DNA from: Galbibacter kalidii
Lineage (GTDB): Bacteria > Bacteroidota > Bacteroidia > Flavobacteriales > Flavobacteriaceae
DNA length: 64,000 nt
Reading direction: 5' to 3'
NCBI RefSeq assembly: GCF_026241135.1
Contig: NZ_JAPFGA010000008.1
Span: 111,941-175,940, forward strand
Part shown: positions 8,288 to 18,900 of the stretch, piece by piece
Layout of the letters: each line of letters opens with the position of its first letter
Position numbering within the stretch: position 1 is the first letter of the stretch
Translations under genes and position numbers: made by a program
The notes under the pieces: model-generated
What the model saw: the letters and a program-made list of their open reading frames with translations, nothing else
The model's database searches: none
Told to the model about the DNA's origin: nothing

Positions 8288-9691
8288 ATGAATTACAAAA
8301 CACCCGGGGTTTACATAGAAGAAATTCCTAAACTCCCACCATCCATCGCACAAGTAGAGACTGCAATTCCCGCTTTTATTGGTTACACCGAAAAAGCTGT
8401 GGATGAACGAGGTATAGACTTGACGAATGAACCTAAGAGAATTACTTCTTTGTTTGACTACGAACGTTTTTTTGGTCTAGCCGCCATTGAAACAGGTCTT
8501 ACAGTAAACATCCCTGGAACTGTAGATGCTCCTGGTTTAGTGAGCGTATCTGTAGAGGATCGATCTAAATACCTCATGTATTACGCCATGCAGATGTTTT
8601 TTGCCAATGGTGGAGGTCCCTGCTATGTGGTCTCCATAGGGGATTATGAAACAAGTGGAGGATTGGTAGATTCCAGTTTATTACAAGGAGGACTTGAAGA
8701 AACAGAACGAATAGATGAAATCACACTTTATGTATATCCTGATGCACAGGGAATCAACGATCAGAATAATTTTTATGGATTGTTCAAAGCAACGATGGAT
8801 ATGTGTAATAAGCTGAAAGATCGTTTTGCAGTGATGGATATTTGGAACGATTCTGATGCACCCAATTTACTTGCCAATGTGGAAACCATGAGATCTTCAG
8901 GTATCGGATCTGAAGAAAATACATTGAAGTATGGAGCTGCCTATTTTCCCAATGTAGAAACAACGATCGATTATTATTATGGAGGGGAAGGTGATGGTGA
9001 CGCTAACGTAACGGTAACAGGAGGTTTTGATGGGACTTTAGAAGAATTAAAGTCGGCCAACAATGCCACTTATTTCGCTGTACAAAATAAACTGAGGAAT
9101 TTTCCTATGGAAATGCCTCAATCACCGGGAATTGTTGGAATATATGCACGTGTTGATTCCGCACGAGGGGTTTGGAAAGCTCCGGCCAATGTTAGTATGG
9201 ATTTGGTGATCAAACCTGTATTAAAAATCACAGATAGTCAACAGGAAAGTTTAAATGTTGATGTCACTGCAGGGAAGTCGGTCAATGTAATCCGATCGTT
9301 TGTAGGTAGAGGACCGGGAATTGTATGGGGTGCCCGTACGTTGGCCGGTAACAGCAATGAATGGCGTTATATCTCCGTAAGAAGATTTTTTAACATGGTT
9401 GAAGAATCGGTTAAAAAAGCAACAATACAATTTGTTTTTGAACCCAATGACCGCAATACTTGGTCGAGGGTAAAATCAATGATCGATAACTTTTTGGTAC
9501 AACAGTGGAAAGCAGGTGCATTAATGGGAACTACACCAGAGCAGGCTTTTTATGTAAAAGTAGGACTCAATGAAACTATGGACGAAGTTGATATTTGGGA
9601 AGGGCGCATGATAGTTGAAATAGGTATGGCTGTTGTTAGACCTGCCGAGTTTATCATCTTGAGGTTTAGCCATAAGATGCTATCAGAATAA
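8288..9691 (+). CDS. eCIS contractile sheath protein (Afp2-4/Pvc2-4-like)
   Basis: 467 residues. The N-terminus YKTPGVYIEEIPKLPPSI and AIPAFIGYTEKA are the standard start of phage-type tail sheaths, and the C-terminus contains the conserved domain with GLNETMDEVDIWEGRMIVEI and a final beta strand. Sheath subunits polymerise around the inner tube and contract to drive it through a membrane. Only one sheath gene is present, unlike the three in Afp and PVC loci. There are three subdomains by inspection: N-terminal, an insertion at about 90-310, and the C-terminal handshake domain. Confidence 0.95.
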   Translation: MNYKTPGVYIEEIPKLPPSIAQVETAIPAFIGYTEKAVDERGIDLTNEPKRITSLFDYERFFGLAAIETGLTVNIPGTVDAPGLVSVSVEDRSKYLMYYAMQMFFANGGGPCYVVSIGDYETSGGLVDSSLLQGGLEETERIDEITLYVYPDAQGINDQNNFYGLFKATMDMCNKLKDRFAVMDIWNDSDAPNLLANVETMRSSGIGSEENTLKYGAAYFPNVETTIDYYYGGEGDGDANVTVTGGFDGTLEELKSANNATYFAVQNKLRNFPMEMPQSPGIVGIYARVDSARGVWKAPANVSMDLVIKPVLKITDSQQESLNVDVTAGKSVNVIRSFVGRGPGIVWGARTLAGNSNEWRYISVRRFFNMVEESVKKATIQFVFEPNDRNTWSRVKSMIDNFLVQQWKAGALMGTTPEQAFYVKVGLNETMDEVDIWEGRMIVEIGMAVVRPAEFIILRFSHKMLSE

Positions 9692-9718
9692 TATATAAAT
9701 AACACTAAAACATTAGAC

Positions 9719-10624
9719 ATGGCAAATATGAACGGAAAAGACTGTGGTAGCTCACATAATCCGGATACGGTGATATGTGGCAACCTCAAAGTGATAAAAA
9801 CAGACAAAAAGAACACGAACAGTTCCTATAAATCAGGAAAAACACGGCAAGAGTCTATGGAAAGAGCACGGGCTTATAAAATATGCTGTCTTGAAAAAGC
9901 AGAAGAATCTCTTGATGTGTATCTGGATATAATGACCTGTATTTCCATAGGAAATTTTAAGAAGACAGAGATTATTCAAAGTAGTGTAGATGAATATATA
10001 AAAAAGGATGATGCAATTGAAAAGCTTATTAAAGAATCATCAGCACTTTTGAATGGTATGCGGGTAAAACTGGAAGAGGCAAATAATGCGGCCTGTGCAA
10101 TGTCTAATTGTATTAAAAATAAGATTTTACCTAAATCGGGTGATGTCAATACCAAACCTAAGCTTGTTGAAATTGAAGAAGCATTAAAGGAAATCACCGA
10201 TAAAACTAAAAAACTTGATGAAAAGGGGCAAAATGCTTTTGAATCGGTGGTGACCATTGCCGGTATACAAACATTTACCAATACAGAAAGCCTTAAAGGT
10301 TTTGCAAAATTGCTTATGGAGGCCATGAAGAAATTCAAAGACTGTGTAAATACAAACATAGAATCTACCGATGATGATGTGACATCTATTAGGGAACAAT
10401 TAAATACAACAGTTGAAGAATTGGCTCAGGTTATATGTGATAAAAAAGGGTTTTTAACGCATGAAGAAGGATTGGAAGCTGTGATAAAATTTGTTTGTGA
10501 AGGTGAATGTGATGATAACTGTTTAGATCTATGTAAGGAAATAAAAGATTATTGCAATCCTGACAAGGAAGAGAAAACCTCTCGCCGAAGACGCAGAAAG
10601 AAACAATCTGCAGATCAAAACTAA
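9719..10624 (+). CDS. Cys-rich helical protein of unknown function in the eCIS operon
   Basis: Not recognised. 301 residues, predicted almost wholly helical, with about fifteen cysteines, several paired (KICCLEKA, CEGECDDNCLDLC) and a very basic tail SRRRRRKKQ. No signal peptide. It lies between sheath and tube genes, where Afp/PVC loci have only sheath or tube genes. Together with the next gene it forms a pair of similar composition. It could be a structural accessory, a cargo, or a chaperone; the basic tail might bind nucleic acid. Cysteine number is unusual for a cytoplasmic protein. Confidence 0.7.
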   Translation: MANMNGKDCGSSHNPDTVICGNLKVIKTDKKNTNSSYKSGKTRQESMERARAYKICCLEKAEESLDVYLDIMTCISIGNFKKTEIIQSSVDEYIKKDDAIEKLIKESSALLNGMRVKLEEANNAACAMSNCIKNKILPKSGDVNTKPKLVEIEEALKEITDKTKKLDEKGQNAFESVVTIAGIQTFTNTESLKGFAKLLMEAMKKFKDCVNTNIESTDDDVTSIREQLNTTVEELAQVICDKKGFLTHEEGLEAVIKFVCEGECDDNCLDLCKEIKDYCNPDKEEKTSRRRRRKKQSADQN

Positions 10625-10654
10625 GGTAGTTAATAAATCAAAAAAGTAAAAGTT

Positions 10655-11590
10655 ATGTCAACAAAATTCTTAAATGATAGTTCCTGTTGTAAAGATGGAA
10701 CAAATGACCAGCCCGAACCACAGGATTGCCTGGACAAATGGAAGGAGCAATTAGATGATGTTTGCAATCAGTATAATGAAACCGCAGCTGAGACTTCAAA
10801 GTATAAAGAAGAATATACAAACTCTCAGGCTTGGTATAAAAAACTTGAAAATTGGAATACCATCATTAAAGATACTGATGAGAAAGCCAATCAAATAGTA
10901 ACCGAACTCGAATTTTTCCTCGAACAGGTAAAAATAGTTTGTGAGAATTCTGAATGTACGACAGAAGCTCTGGAGCAATTGACTTGTTTAGTAAAAACAA
11001 TATTTGATTGCCTTTACACCTATAAACAGGGCGAAGAAGGACTCAAAGACAAAATCAAAGATTTCAAAGAAGCAATTGAATGCCTTTCCAATATTGATGA
11101 GGAAGACAAAGCAGAAGTGATGAAATGCATTGAAGACTATGAGCAAAAAATAACGCTCGTTTGTGAAATGCAGGATGCTATTCTTTCCAAACTTCTTGAA
11201 ACGCTTAAATGCGCCCATCTTTTACATGCATATATATGTGGAGATGATGGTCTAATGTCCAAGTTAGAAGGTATTTTGGTTGATTTCAATGGCGTAGAAG
11301 AAGATGAAGACGAAGACTGCGATCCGGAAGAAGAGCAGGAAGAACAAGATGATGATACTGATCAATATCCTTGTAATGATAAAAAAGCGAAGCCTAAGCC
11401 AAAATTCCCTATAAATGAAAGCGATTACTATAAGGAAATTGAGGAGGCTCTTGAGGCAGCTAAAGAAAAAACTACTGAGCTGGAAGAACAGTGGATCGAA
11501 AGCAAGAAGATAAGTGATGGTATGTTATCGCAGAAAAACAGCTTAAAAGATGCTATAGAAACTGCAGAAGCAGCTGAAAGCGGAAAATAA
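10655..11590 (+). CDS. Cys-rich, acidic coiled-coil protein of unknown function in the eCIS operon
   Basis: Not recognised. 311 residues, helical with long charged coiled-coil stretches, about fourteen cysteines, and an acidic linker at about 213-235 (EEDEDEDCDPEEEQEEQDDD). It starts 31 bases after the preceding Cys-rich gene and ends 36 bases before the first tube gene. The two Cys-rich proteins have opposite terminal charge (basic tail versus acidic linker), which would suit a complex, but this is only inference. Confidence 0.7.
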   Translation: MSTKFLNDSSCCKDGTNDQPEPQDCLDKWKEQLDDVCNQYNETAAETSKYKEEYTNSQAWYKKLENWNTIIKDTDEKANQIVTELEFFLEQVKIVCENSECTTEALEQLTCLVKTIFDCLYTYKQGEEGLKDKIKDFKEAIECLSNIDEEDKAEVMKCIEDYEQKITLVCEMQDAILSKLLETLKCAHLLHAYICGDDGLMSKLEGILVDFNGVEEDEDEDCDPEEEQEEQDDDTDQYPCNDKKAKPKPKFPINESDYYKEIEEALEAAKEKTTELEEQWIESKKISDGMLSQKNSLKDAIETAEAAESGK

Positions 11591-11625
11591 TTAGATAAAT
11601 AGTATAAACTAAAAAATAAAGTAAA

Positions 11626-12093
11626 ATGGCAGCAATAGGAGATTATCCATTACCAAAGTTTCATTTTAAGGTGGAATGGGGAGAGGATTTCAGGATCGGC
11701 TTTACCGAAGTAAGCGGACTTGACTTTGAAACAGAAGTTATTGAATATCGTGAAGGTAGCAATAAAAAATATAATAAGACTAAACAACCCGGTCTTACTA
11801 AGTACAGTAACATTACGCTTAAAAGAGGAACTTTTGAAGGCGATTTTGATTTCTTTACAGAATGGCAAAAAACATATTATTTCCAGGAAGGAAATGATAC
11901 AGGAAGTAAGTACAGACGTTCTGTTACCATTAAACTTCTTAATGAAAACCATGAACCTATCATAACATGGATACTGGAAAATGCATGGCCAAGTAAAGTA
12001 CAGTCAACAGACCTTAAAGCTGATGCGAACGAGGTGGCTATTGAAACCATGGAAATTGTTCATGAAGGATTAACCATTTTGGAAGCTAAGTAA
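11626..12093 (+). CDS. eCIS inner tube protein 1 (gp19-like)
   Basis: 155 residues matching the phage T4 gp19/Hcp-like tube family: start YPLPKFHFKVEW, then FTEVSGLDFETEVIEYREG, TLKRGTFEGDFDFFTEW, and the C-terminal strand pattern ITWILENAWPSK...VAIETMEIVHEGL. Hexameric rings of this protein stack to form the tube. It ends 2 bases before a second tube gene. Confidence 0.93.
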   Translation: MAAIGDYPLPKFHFKVEWGEDFRIGFTEVSGLDFETEVIEYREGSNKKYNKTKQPGLTKYSNITLKRGTFEGDFDFFTEWQKTYYFQEGNDTGSKYRRSVTIKLLNENHEPIITWILENAWPSKVQSTDLKADANEVAIETMEIVHEGLTILEAK

Positions 12094-12095
12094 TT

Positions 12096-12554
12096 ATGGT
12101 GTCTGACTATCAAATAGTTGGTTTTCACTTTCGGGTAGTGTTTTTAAACCTGCCAACCGAAAAGAAAGAAGTAGATGTAAAATTTCAATCGGTAACAGGG
12201 CTTGATGTTCAAATAGATAAAGAAACCATAAAAGAAGGTGGGGAAAACAGGTTTGAACACAACCTTCCGGGAAGGCGAAAATACACCCCCTTAACTTTGA
12301 AAAGGGGTATTCTTAAACCTGATGATTCCGGCTTGACAAAATGGTTTCAACAAGCGTTTCAAGATCTGATTATTAAACCTGTTGCTAAAGTAGATGTGGA
12401 ATTACTCAATGAAAACCACGATATATTGATGCAGTGGGAGTTGTCCCATGTGTGGCCTGTAAGCTGGAAGGTGGGAGAACTTAATGCTGAAAGGGGAGAG
12501 GTACTTATCGAGACTCTGGAGCTAAACTATAACCGCTACAAATTGGTAAATTAA
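12096..12554 (+). CDS. eCIS inner tube protein 2 (gp19-like, tube initiator)
   Basis: 152 residues, same family as the preceding gene (FQSVTGLDVQIDKETIKEGG, TPLTLKRGI, LMQWELSHVWPVSWK, VLIETLELNYNRY). In related systems a second, diverged tube protein forms the ring that joins the tube to the baseplate spike; its position just before the LysM and spike genes fits that role. Confidence 0.9.
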   Translation: MVSDYQIVGFHFRVVFLNLPTEKKEVDVKFQSVTGLDVQIDKETIKEGGENRFEHNLPGRRKYTPLTLKRGILKPDDSGLTKWFQQAFQDLIIKPVAKVDVELLNENHDILMQWELSHVWPVSWKVGELNAERGEVLIETLELNYNRYKLVN

Positions 12555-12566
12555 ATCCATAATACC

Positions 12567-12725
12567 ATGCCAATAGAAATCAGGGAACTTATAATCAAGG
12601 CAAAAGTTGATAATGAAGGAGCTTCCACAACCGCAAGCTCGTCAGGATCGGGAAATTCCGAAATTAATATCAATGAGATTGCAGAGCAAGTATTGAGGAT
12701 AATCAAAGAAAAATCTGAGCGATAA
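12567..12725 (+). CDS. DUF5908-like small eCIS protein
   Basis: A 52-residue protein beginning MPIEIRELIIKAKV, the signature start of DUF5908 proteins, then a Ser/Gly/Thr-rich linker and a C-terminal amphipathic helix (EIAEQVLRIIKEKSER). Its stop codon overlaps the start of the LysM gene (TAATG at 12723-12727), which indicates translational coupling. Such tiny genes recur at this place in Bacteroidota contractile-injection loci. Role unknown; a baseplate peptide or assembly factor is plausible. Confidence 0.8.
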   Translation: MPIEIRELIIKAKVDNEGASTTASSSGSGNSEININEIAEQVLRIIKEKSER

Positions 12726-13432
12726 TGGGACAGGAGGGAAAATTAATAAAGGTATTGATAGAAGCTTATGACGATGAGGACTTTCAGAAAAAATCGAAAA
12801 TAGATCCAAATCCTATTTCATTGCCTGTAAATCCAGAGAGCTATACAAAAAACTACAAAGTAGAACTTAATCAACAACAAGGACAGGGAAATCAGGGAAC
12901 AAACCCTGATTATAAAGGAACCAAGCCCGAGGAATTGAAACTGGAATTCATTTTCGATGGCACTGAGACCATAGAAGGCTATATATATAATAGTGGGAAT
13001 CATTCGGTAAAAAAGCAGATAGACATTTTTATGGATGCGGTGTATAATATGAACGGGGACATACACAGGCCTCATTTTTTGAAGGTTAAATGGGGAGATT
13101 TAACATTTCCCTGTATCCTTTCCAACCTTGATTTAAATTATACGCTATTTGATCACTGTGGTAATCCTCTTAGAGTAAAAGCTAGTGCTACATTTCTGAA
13201 TTATATCGCACAAAAAGAGCGTGTAGCAAGAGAAAATAAAAAATCGCCGGACCTTACCCACGTAAGGATGGCCAAGGCTGGAGATAGATTGGATTTAATG
13301 ACATCAAACATATATAATGATCCCAAATATGTGACTCAAGTTGCAAAGGCCAATGACCTGACAAGCTTCAGGCAAATACAACCCGGTAAAGAATTTATTT
13401 TTCCACCATTGGATAAAACAGCTACAACATAA
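12725..13432 (+). CDS. eCIS baseplate/tube-spike linker with LysM-like C-terminus (Afp7/Pvc7-like)
   Basis: 235 residues. The N-terminal 160 form a beta-rich domain (NPISLPVNPESYTKNYKVE and the KPEELKLEFIFDGT block) similar to phage gp53/Afp7-type adaptor proteins. The C-terminal 50 residues have a LysM pattern: KAGDRLDLMTSNIYNDPKY, VAKANDLTSFRQIQPGKEFIFPP. The protein probably joins the tube to the spike and baseplate. It overlaps the DUF5908 gene by one base. Confidence 0.88.
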   Translation: MGQEGKLIKVLIEAYDDEDFQKKSKIDPNPISLPVNPESYTKNYKVELNQQQGQGNQGTNPDYKGTKPEELKLEFIFDGTETIEGYIYNSGNHSVKKQIDIFMDAVYNMNGDIHRPHFLKVKWGDLTFPCILSNLDLNYTLFDHCGNPLRVKASATFLNYIAQKERVARENKKSPDLTHVRMAKAGDRLDLMTSNIYNDPKYVTQVAKANDLTSFRQIQPGKEFIFPPLDKTATT

Positions 13433-13454
13433 ATTCAAACAAATTAAAATATAT

Positions 13455-15227
13455 ATGAAAGAGAGAGAAATTCCTGTAGAAGCTACGCACAATGTTGCAA
13501 CTTTTGATATACTCATTGATGGCCAATTGGTAGATCCTGGGTATCAGGTGCTTTCTATTTCCATTATTAAAGAAGTAAATAGAATCCCTTCTGCAAAAAT
13601 AGTGTTTAAAGATGGCGATTCTTCCGAAGAATCATTCACTATCAGCGAAGAGGAAGGTTTTTTGCCGGGAAAATCTGTTCATATAAAAGCAGGCCGGGAT
13701 AGTGAAAACAACCAGCTTTTTAAAGGCATCATAGTTAAACACGGGATCCGCGCCAAGGAGAGCGGGGAAACGGAGCTGATTATAGATTGCAGGGATGAAT
13801 CCGTTAAAATGACCCTTGGTCGACATAACCATTATTATGAAAACGCCAAAGACAGTGAAATTATGGAAGAGGTCATTGGTAGATATTCGGGTTTAAGCCA
13901 TGAAGTGGATGTAACAAACTTAAACCACCCCGAAATGGTACAACATCATTGCACCGACTGGGACTTTATTCTTATGCGGGCAGAAGCTAATGGAAAATTA
14001 GTGACAGTAGACGATGGAAAGATCAATATAAAATCTCCTGAAACCAATACAGATCCTGCTATTGCTGTTTTATTTGGATCAACGCTGATTGATTTTGAAG
14101 CTGAAATGGATGGACGTAATCAATGGACCACAGTTGAAGCAAAATCATGGGATTATGCCAATCAGGATATGTTCGAACATATTACAGACAATGTTCCCAT
14201 AAATGAACCTGGAAATGTAGCCGGACAAGAATTATCAAACTCAATTTCACCTCAAAAGTACGAGTTAAGGCATACCGGACAAGCCATTGGGGAAGAACTT
14301 CAGGAGTGGACCAATGCCATCATGCAAAAGAGCAGGTTGTCAAAAATACAAGGTCGGGCAAAGTTTACAGGATTTGGGGAAATAAAACCCGGACAACTAA
14401 TCGATTTACAAGGATTAGGGGCACGGTTTACCGGAAAGGCATTTGTGTCGGCTATAAGACAGGATATTGTCAATGGTTCTTGGTATACCCAAGCACAATT
14501 TGGATTAAGTCCGGAATGCTTTGCTCGGGAACATAAAGACATTACAGATGTATCAGCAGCAGGATTGCTCCCAGCTATTAACGGATTGCAAATAGGAAAG
14601 GTAGTACAGTTACAGGATGATCCTGAAGGAGAAAACAGGATTTTGGTGCGGTTACCTGTGATTGATAATTCAGCAAGGGGAATTTGGGCAAGGATAGCCA
14701 CTTTGGATGCGGGAAATAACAGAGGATCTTTTTTCCTGCCTGAAATAGACGATGAGGTTATCGTTGGATTCTTAAATGACGATCCGCGTGATGCCGTTGT
14801 CATGGGAATGCTGAATAGTAGTGCAAAACCCGCCCCTATGGATGCAGAGGATGTAAATCATGAAAAAGCATTTGTAACCCGTTCGGGGATGAGGGTTCAT
14901 TTTAACGATGATACTAAAACAATCACCATAGATACCCCTGCTGGAAATAGTATTAAACTGGATGAAGACGGTAGCGCTATCACTATCAAGGATCAAAATG
15001 ATAATTCAACCACATTAAATGCTTCAGGAATAGAAATGAGTAGTCCGGGAGACATTAAGATTGATGCACAGGGAAAAGTTGATATAAGTGCCGGGATGGC
15101 TTTAACGTTAAGTGCAGCGCAAATGGCAATTTCTGCCCAATCGAGTATGGAAGTTAAAGGAGCTACAGCCAAACTTTCTTCAGACGGGATTACGGAAATT
15201 AAAGGGTCATTAGTGAATATTAATTAA
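13455..15227 (+). CDS. eCIS central spike protein (VgrG-like, Afp8/Pvc8-like)
   Basis: 590 residues. Residues about 1-370 resemble the gp27-like base of VgrG (ISIIKEVNRIPSAKIVFKDGD, HCTDWDFILMRAEANG), residues about 375-450 an OB-fold gp5 domain (QIGKVVQLQDDPEGENRILV, DEVIVGFLNDDPRDAVVMG), and the C-terminus a triple beta-helix of short repeats (KTITIDTPAGNSIKLDED, ITIKDQNDN, MSSPGDIKIDAQGKVDI). A trimer forms the spike tipped by the PAAR protein encoded next. No extra effector domain is fused to the C-terminus. Confidence 0.93.
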   Translation: MKEREIPVEATHNVATFDILIDGQLVDPGYQVLSISIIKEVNRIPSAKIVFKDGDSSEESFTISEEEGFLPGKSVHIKAGRDSENNQLFKGIIVKHGIRAKESGETELIIDCRDESVKMTLGRHNHYYENAKDSEIMEEVIGRYSGLSHEVDVTNLNHPEMVQHHCTDWDFILMRAEANGKLVTVDDGKINIKSPETNTDPAIAVLFGSTLIDFEAEMDGRNQWTTVEAKSWDYANQDMFEHITDNVPINEPGNVAGQELSNSISPQKYELRHTGQAIGEELQEWTNAIMQKSRLSKIQGRAKFTGFGEIKPGQLIDLQGLGARFTGKAFVSAIRQDIVNGSWYTQAQFGLSPECFAREHKDITDVSAAGLLPAINGLQIGKVVQLQDDPEGENRILVRLPVIDNSARGIWARIATLDAGNNRGSFFLPEIDDEVIVGFLNDDPRDAVVMGMLNSSAKPAPMDAEDVNHEKAFVTRSGMRVHFNDDTKTITIDTPAGNSIKLDEDGSAITIKDQNDNSTTLNASGIEMSSPGDIKIDAQGKVDISAGMALTLSAAQMAISAQSSMEVKGATAKLSSDGITEIKGSLVNIN

Positions 15228-15239
15228 AAAAAGAAAACG

Positions 15240-15530
15240 ATGCCACCAGCAGCAAGAATAGCAGATATGCATACATGTCCGATGGTTAGCGGGACTGTTC
15301 CACATGTTGGCGGACCAATTACTGGTCCTTCAGTACCAACAGTGCTCATAGGTGGGCAACCGGCAGCAGTTGTTGGCGATATATGTGTTTGTGTAGGGCC
15401 TCCCGATACTATAGTTAAAGGCTCAGGAACAGTTTTTATCGGTGGAAAACCGGCGGTGAGAATTGGGGATATTACAGCACATGGTGGTGTTATTGTACAG
15501 GGATATCCAACAGTAATGATTGGTGGATAA
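15240..15530 (+). CDS. PAAR-repeat spike tip protein
   Basis: 96 residues starting MPPAARIADMHTCPMVSG, with the repeated PAAR pattern (GQPAAVVGDICVCVGPPDTI, GKPAVRIGDITAHGG) and the Cys/His residues that usually bind one metal ion. It caps the spike trimer. No effector extension. It starts 12 bases after the spike gene. Confidence 0.93.
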   Translation: MPPAARIADMHTCPMVSGTVPHVGGPITGPSVPTVLIGGQPAAVVGDICVCVGPPDTIVKGSGTVFIGGKPAVRIGDITAHGGVIVQGYPTVMIGG

Positions 15531-15541
15531 AAATTGAGATT

Positions 15542-15964
15542 ATGGAATCAAACAAGGCATATTTAGGCACAGGGTGGTCATTTCCTCCCACTTTCGATAA
15601 AGAAAGTGAAACAATAAAGATGGTTAGTGCAGAAAAAGATATTGAACAAAGTATGGAAATATTGCTTTCCACAAGCTTGGGAGAACGGGTTATGCAACCG
15701 GAATATGGCTGCAACTTAAAAGATTACCAGTTTGAGAGTATGGATAATTCTTTTATCGGGTTTATCAAAGATTTGGTAGAAAGAGCCATTCTTTATTATG
15801 AGCCACGGATAAGGTTGGAGAATGTTGAGGTAACCGAAGCTGATTCGGTAGAACTGTATGAAGGACTATTAAAGATCAATGTTGATTATCGGATAGAAGG
15901 GAGTAATACCCGATACAATTATGTATATGATTTTTATTTAAGGGAAGCCGATCAGAAGATATAA
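15542..15964 (+). CDS. eCIS baseplate protein, gp25-like (Afp9/Pvc9-like)
   Basis: 140 residues with the gp25/GPW signature: LGTGWSFPPTFD at the start, the EKDIEQSMEILLSTSLGERV block (the EPR-type core motif), MQPEYGCNL, and a C-terminal LKINVDYRIEGSNTRYN strand pair. It nucleates sheath assembly at the baseplate. It is followed after 11 bases by the large baseplate genes. Confidence 0.93.
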   Translation: MESNKAYLGTGWSFPPTFDKESETIKMVSAEKDIEQSMEILLSTSLGERVMQPEYGCNLKDYQFESMDNSFIGFIKDLVERAILYYEPRIRLENVEVTEADSVELYEGLLKINVDYRIEGSNTRYNYVYDFYLREADQKI

Positions 15965-15975
15965 ACAGATAGCAA

Positions 15976-18900
15976 ATGAAGAAAGCCTCCAACATATCAC
16001 ATCCGTTAAAAAACCGTTCCGGGTTGAGTCAGAAAAACCGTGTCAAACAGGCACTTTTACCCGATTCGGTGGCTATTGATGGAAAAACCTTAGCCGACAG
16101 GTTATACCTGATAAGTGAGTATGCCAAACAGATAAATTTTTATGACCATAAAAAAGATGGGTCGGAAGGGGAATTTCAGGAAATAAGTAATTGGGTAGCA
16201 TTTTTTAATAACAGCTTGCCTTTTAAACTCGCTGTTTTAAGTAAAACAGATACTAATGAACTCGAAACACAATTTTTACTTTTAAGTAAAGAGCTAAAGA
16301 ACAATCCTTCCAAGCAAACCCTGGAATCACTTTTAGAATTCATTTACAATAAAATCATACTACCGGTTTCGACATTGTTTAATGTTGTTGAAAAGAATCA
16401 GAACAGTTTTTCTACTTCACTTCTATCTATTATTAAATCATCGTTTGCAGAACCTTTAAAATCATTTATAGGCCTTTATAATGCCAGCGCTACATTTTTA
16501 TGCGTCAGAAAAAGGAATTTTAATGCTTTTTTGAATTTGCCATGGCAATTAAAAGTAGAGGATATCTATGCAATAGAAATATGTATACAGCAGGAAAAGA
16601 AAGGGAAAAAAGGTGCCTTTTTAAAAGCGGAAGCCATATTGAATACCATTTTTTATCAAATGTTGAGCGGCTTTAACCAAATAACGGAAACTACCCCTGA
16701 TTTTATTGAAGAAAGTCTGTATCCATTGGAAGAATCTTTACAAAAAAAACACCAACCTCATTTAGCCTTATTATTTACTTTTTTAGAGATTTTCAAATAT
16801 TTTCAAGGCAATCTTAACGAACTGGGAAAAAAACATCTGGATTTCTTCTATGAAAAGGTATTAAAAATGATACCCAAAGAGGCTGTGCCCGATAAAGCTC
16901 ATATTGTTTTTGAGGTAGCAAAGCATTTAGATGAATATCCACTGCCAAAAGATTTACTTCTAAAAGACGGAAAAGATATAAATAAACAGGATATCCGTTT
17001 TGGATTGGATCATGAGATTATTTTGGATAAAGCCCGGATAAAAGACCTGAGAACGCTTTCTTTAAACCCGATTAGAGATGGTGATAATGGATATATAGAG
17101 GGTGTTTACATGGCTCCTGTAGCGAATTCAACAGATGGGAAGGGTAAAAAATTTCAAAAAGAACAATCTCCCAACTGGGCTACACTGGGAGCAAAATACA
17201 GTAAGTTCATTCAGGAAGGGAATAATATCCCCGATCAACATCCACAGGCACGATTAGGTTTTGTATTGGCCTCTCCAGTTTTGTTTTTGCAGGAGGGAGA
17301 ACGGACTATTAAAATATTTCTTAACTGTAATATGGGTTCCGGGGCTAGTGAGATTAGTAAATTAATAACTAACGCAAAAACAGTTTATACCCTTACGGAT
17401 GGCTGTATTGATGAATTGTCTATAACAGCCAAAACATATGTAACCCAAATATTAGCCAAACAAAACCCTTATACGTTTGATGATAAGAAGAAGTTTTTAG
17501 ATACAAGAGATCCTGTAAGTTGTGATTACATATTCAATGATAAGGATCGACATAATATCATGCGTTGTATACATTCATCTTCACCAGTTGATATGCCATT
17601 GTTCAAAGTACGGTTTAGTGGTGAAGAAGAGTGGATAGAAGGAACACCTGAAATTAAAATAAATAATCCACCTTTTGCTGAATTATCTTCTCCGGGAGAA
17701 ATTCAATTTGAGTTGAATATTACTTTAGAGGCTGATAAACCTGCAGTAACTTTTTTTAATGAAGAAGTGCTTAAAGAAAAAATTGATTTAAAGGAAAACT
17801 TCCCTGTAGTTAAGATAGAACTCAATAAAGATCTTAAAATAGATTTGACCCAAGAAGATGAAGGTACGGAAACGGATGAGGATAGTGAAGAGAAATGCTG
17901 CTTAAAAAAGAGAAGAGAAGAGAACAACCTTTCCAATATTTCACCATACCATTTTTTACAGCAATTAAAACTGGTTAATGCAAAAATTGATGTTAACGTA
18001 TGTGGGGTGAAAAATTTAATTGTCCAGAATGATGAAAATTTACAGGACGTAAACAAACCTATCTATCCTTTTGGGCCAAGGCCAAAAGTAGGAGAGGATT
18101 GGTTTGTGGACGGCGGAGCTGATTTTTATATAGGTAGCAGGGAGGTGTTTTGCAAGAATTGGAAAAAATTCTGGATCAATACAGAGTGGAAGGACAAACC
18201 TCTAGATCTACATGAACATTATAGATTTTACAGAGATCCGAATTTCGAAAATGGAGATAAGGCTATTACTGAACTCAGCTTTCGTTTTTTGACCAGTATA
18301 TTGTACAATGGGGAATGGGTTAAAGATAGTATAAATAACAACAAACCTCCACAGCCAACAACTACTGATGGTTCCGAAGTAACTGAGCATGATAAAAATT
18401 ATTCTGCAAATTATAATCCCGGAGAATTAATGCCATTATTTGAAAGTGTTCAGATTGAAAATAACCCATGCGAAAGTATCTCAATATCTGATAAGACGAC
18501 ATATGGGCATCAAATAAATGAAGACTTTTTTGATGGGAACGGTTATTCCTATTCACCAAAATCAATGCCTATTGAACCCTTACAACCATTAACTGTTAAT
18601 TCCCGTAAAGGCTTTGTGAAACTCACTTTGGCAGGAATAAGTTTTCAACATGAAAGGTTTACTCATGTTTTAACACGTCAGATGATGGCATTAGCTAATT
18701 TGGTTGACCCTAAGTCTATAGAAGAGGCTTTAGATAAATTAGAACAGGCAGAAACTCTATGTGACGAATCTGAAAACAGAATAGATGAAATTAAGAGTTG
18801 GAGCGATACACTTGATGATTTAAAAGATGAAGTGAAGAAAAGTCCACCGCCCCCTCCTTTTAGACCATCCGATATTCCTGATACTTTACCAGATGATCTT

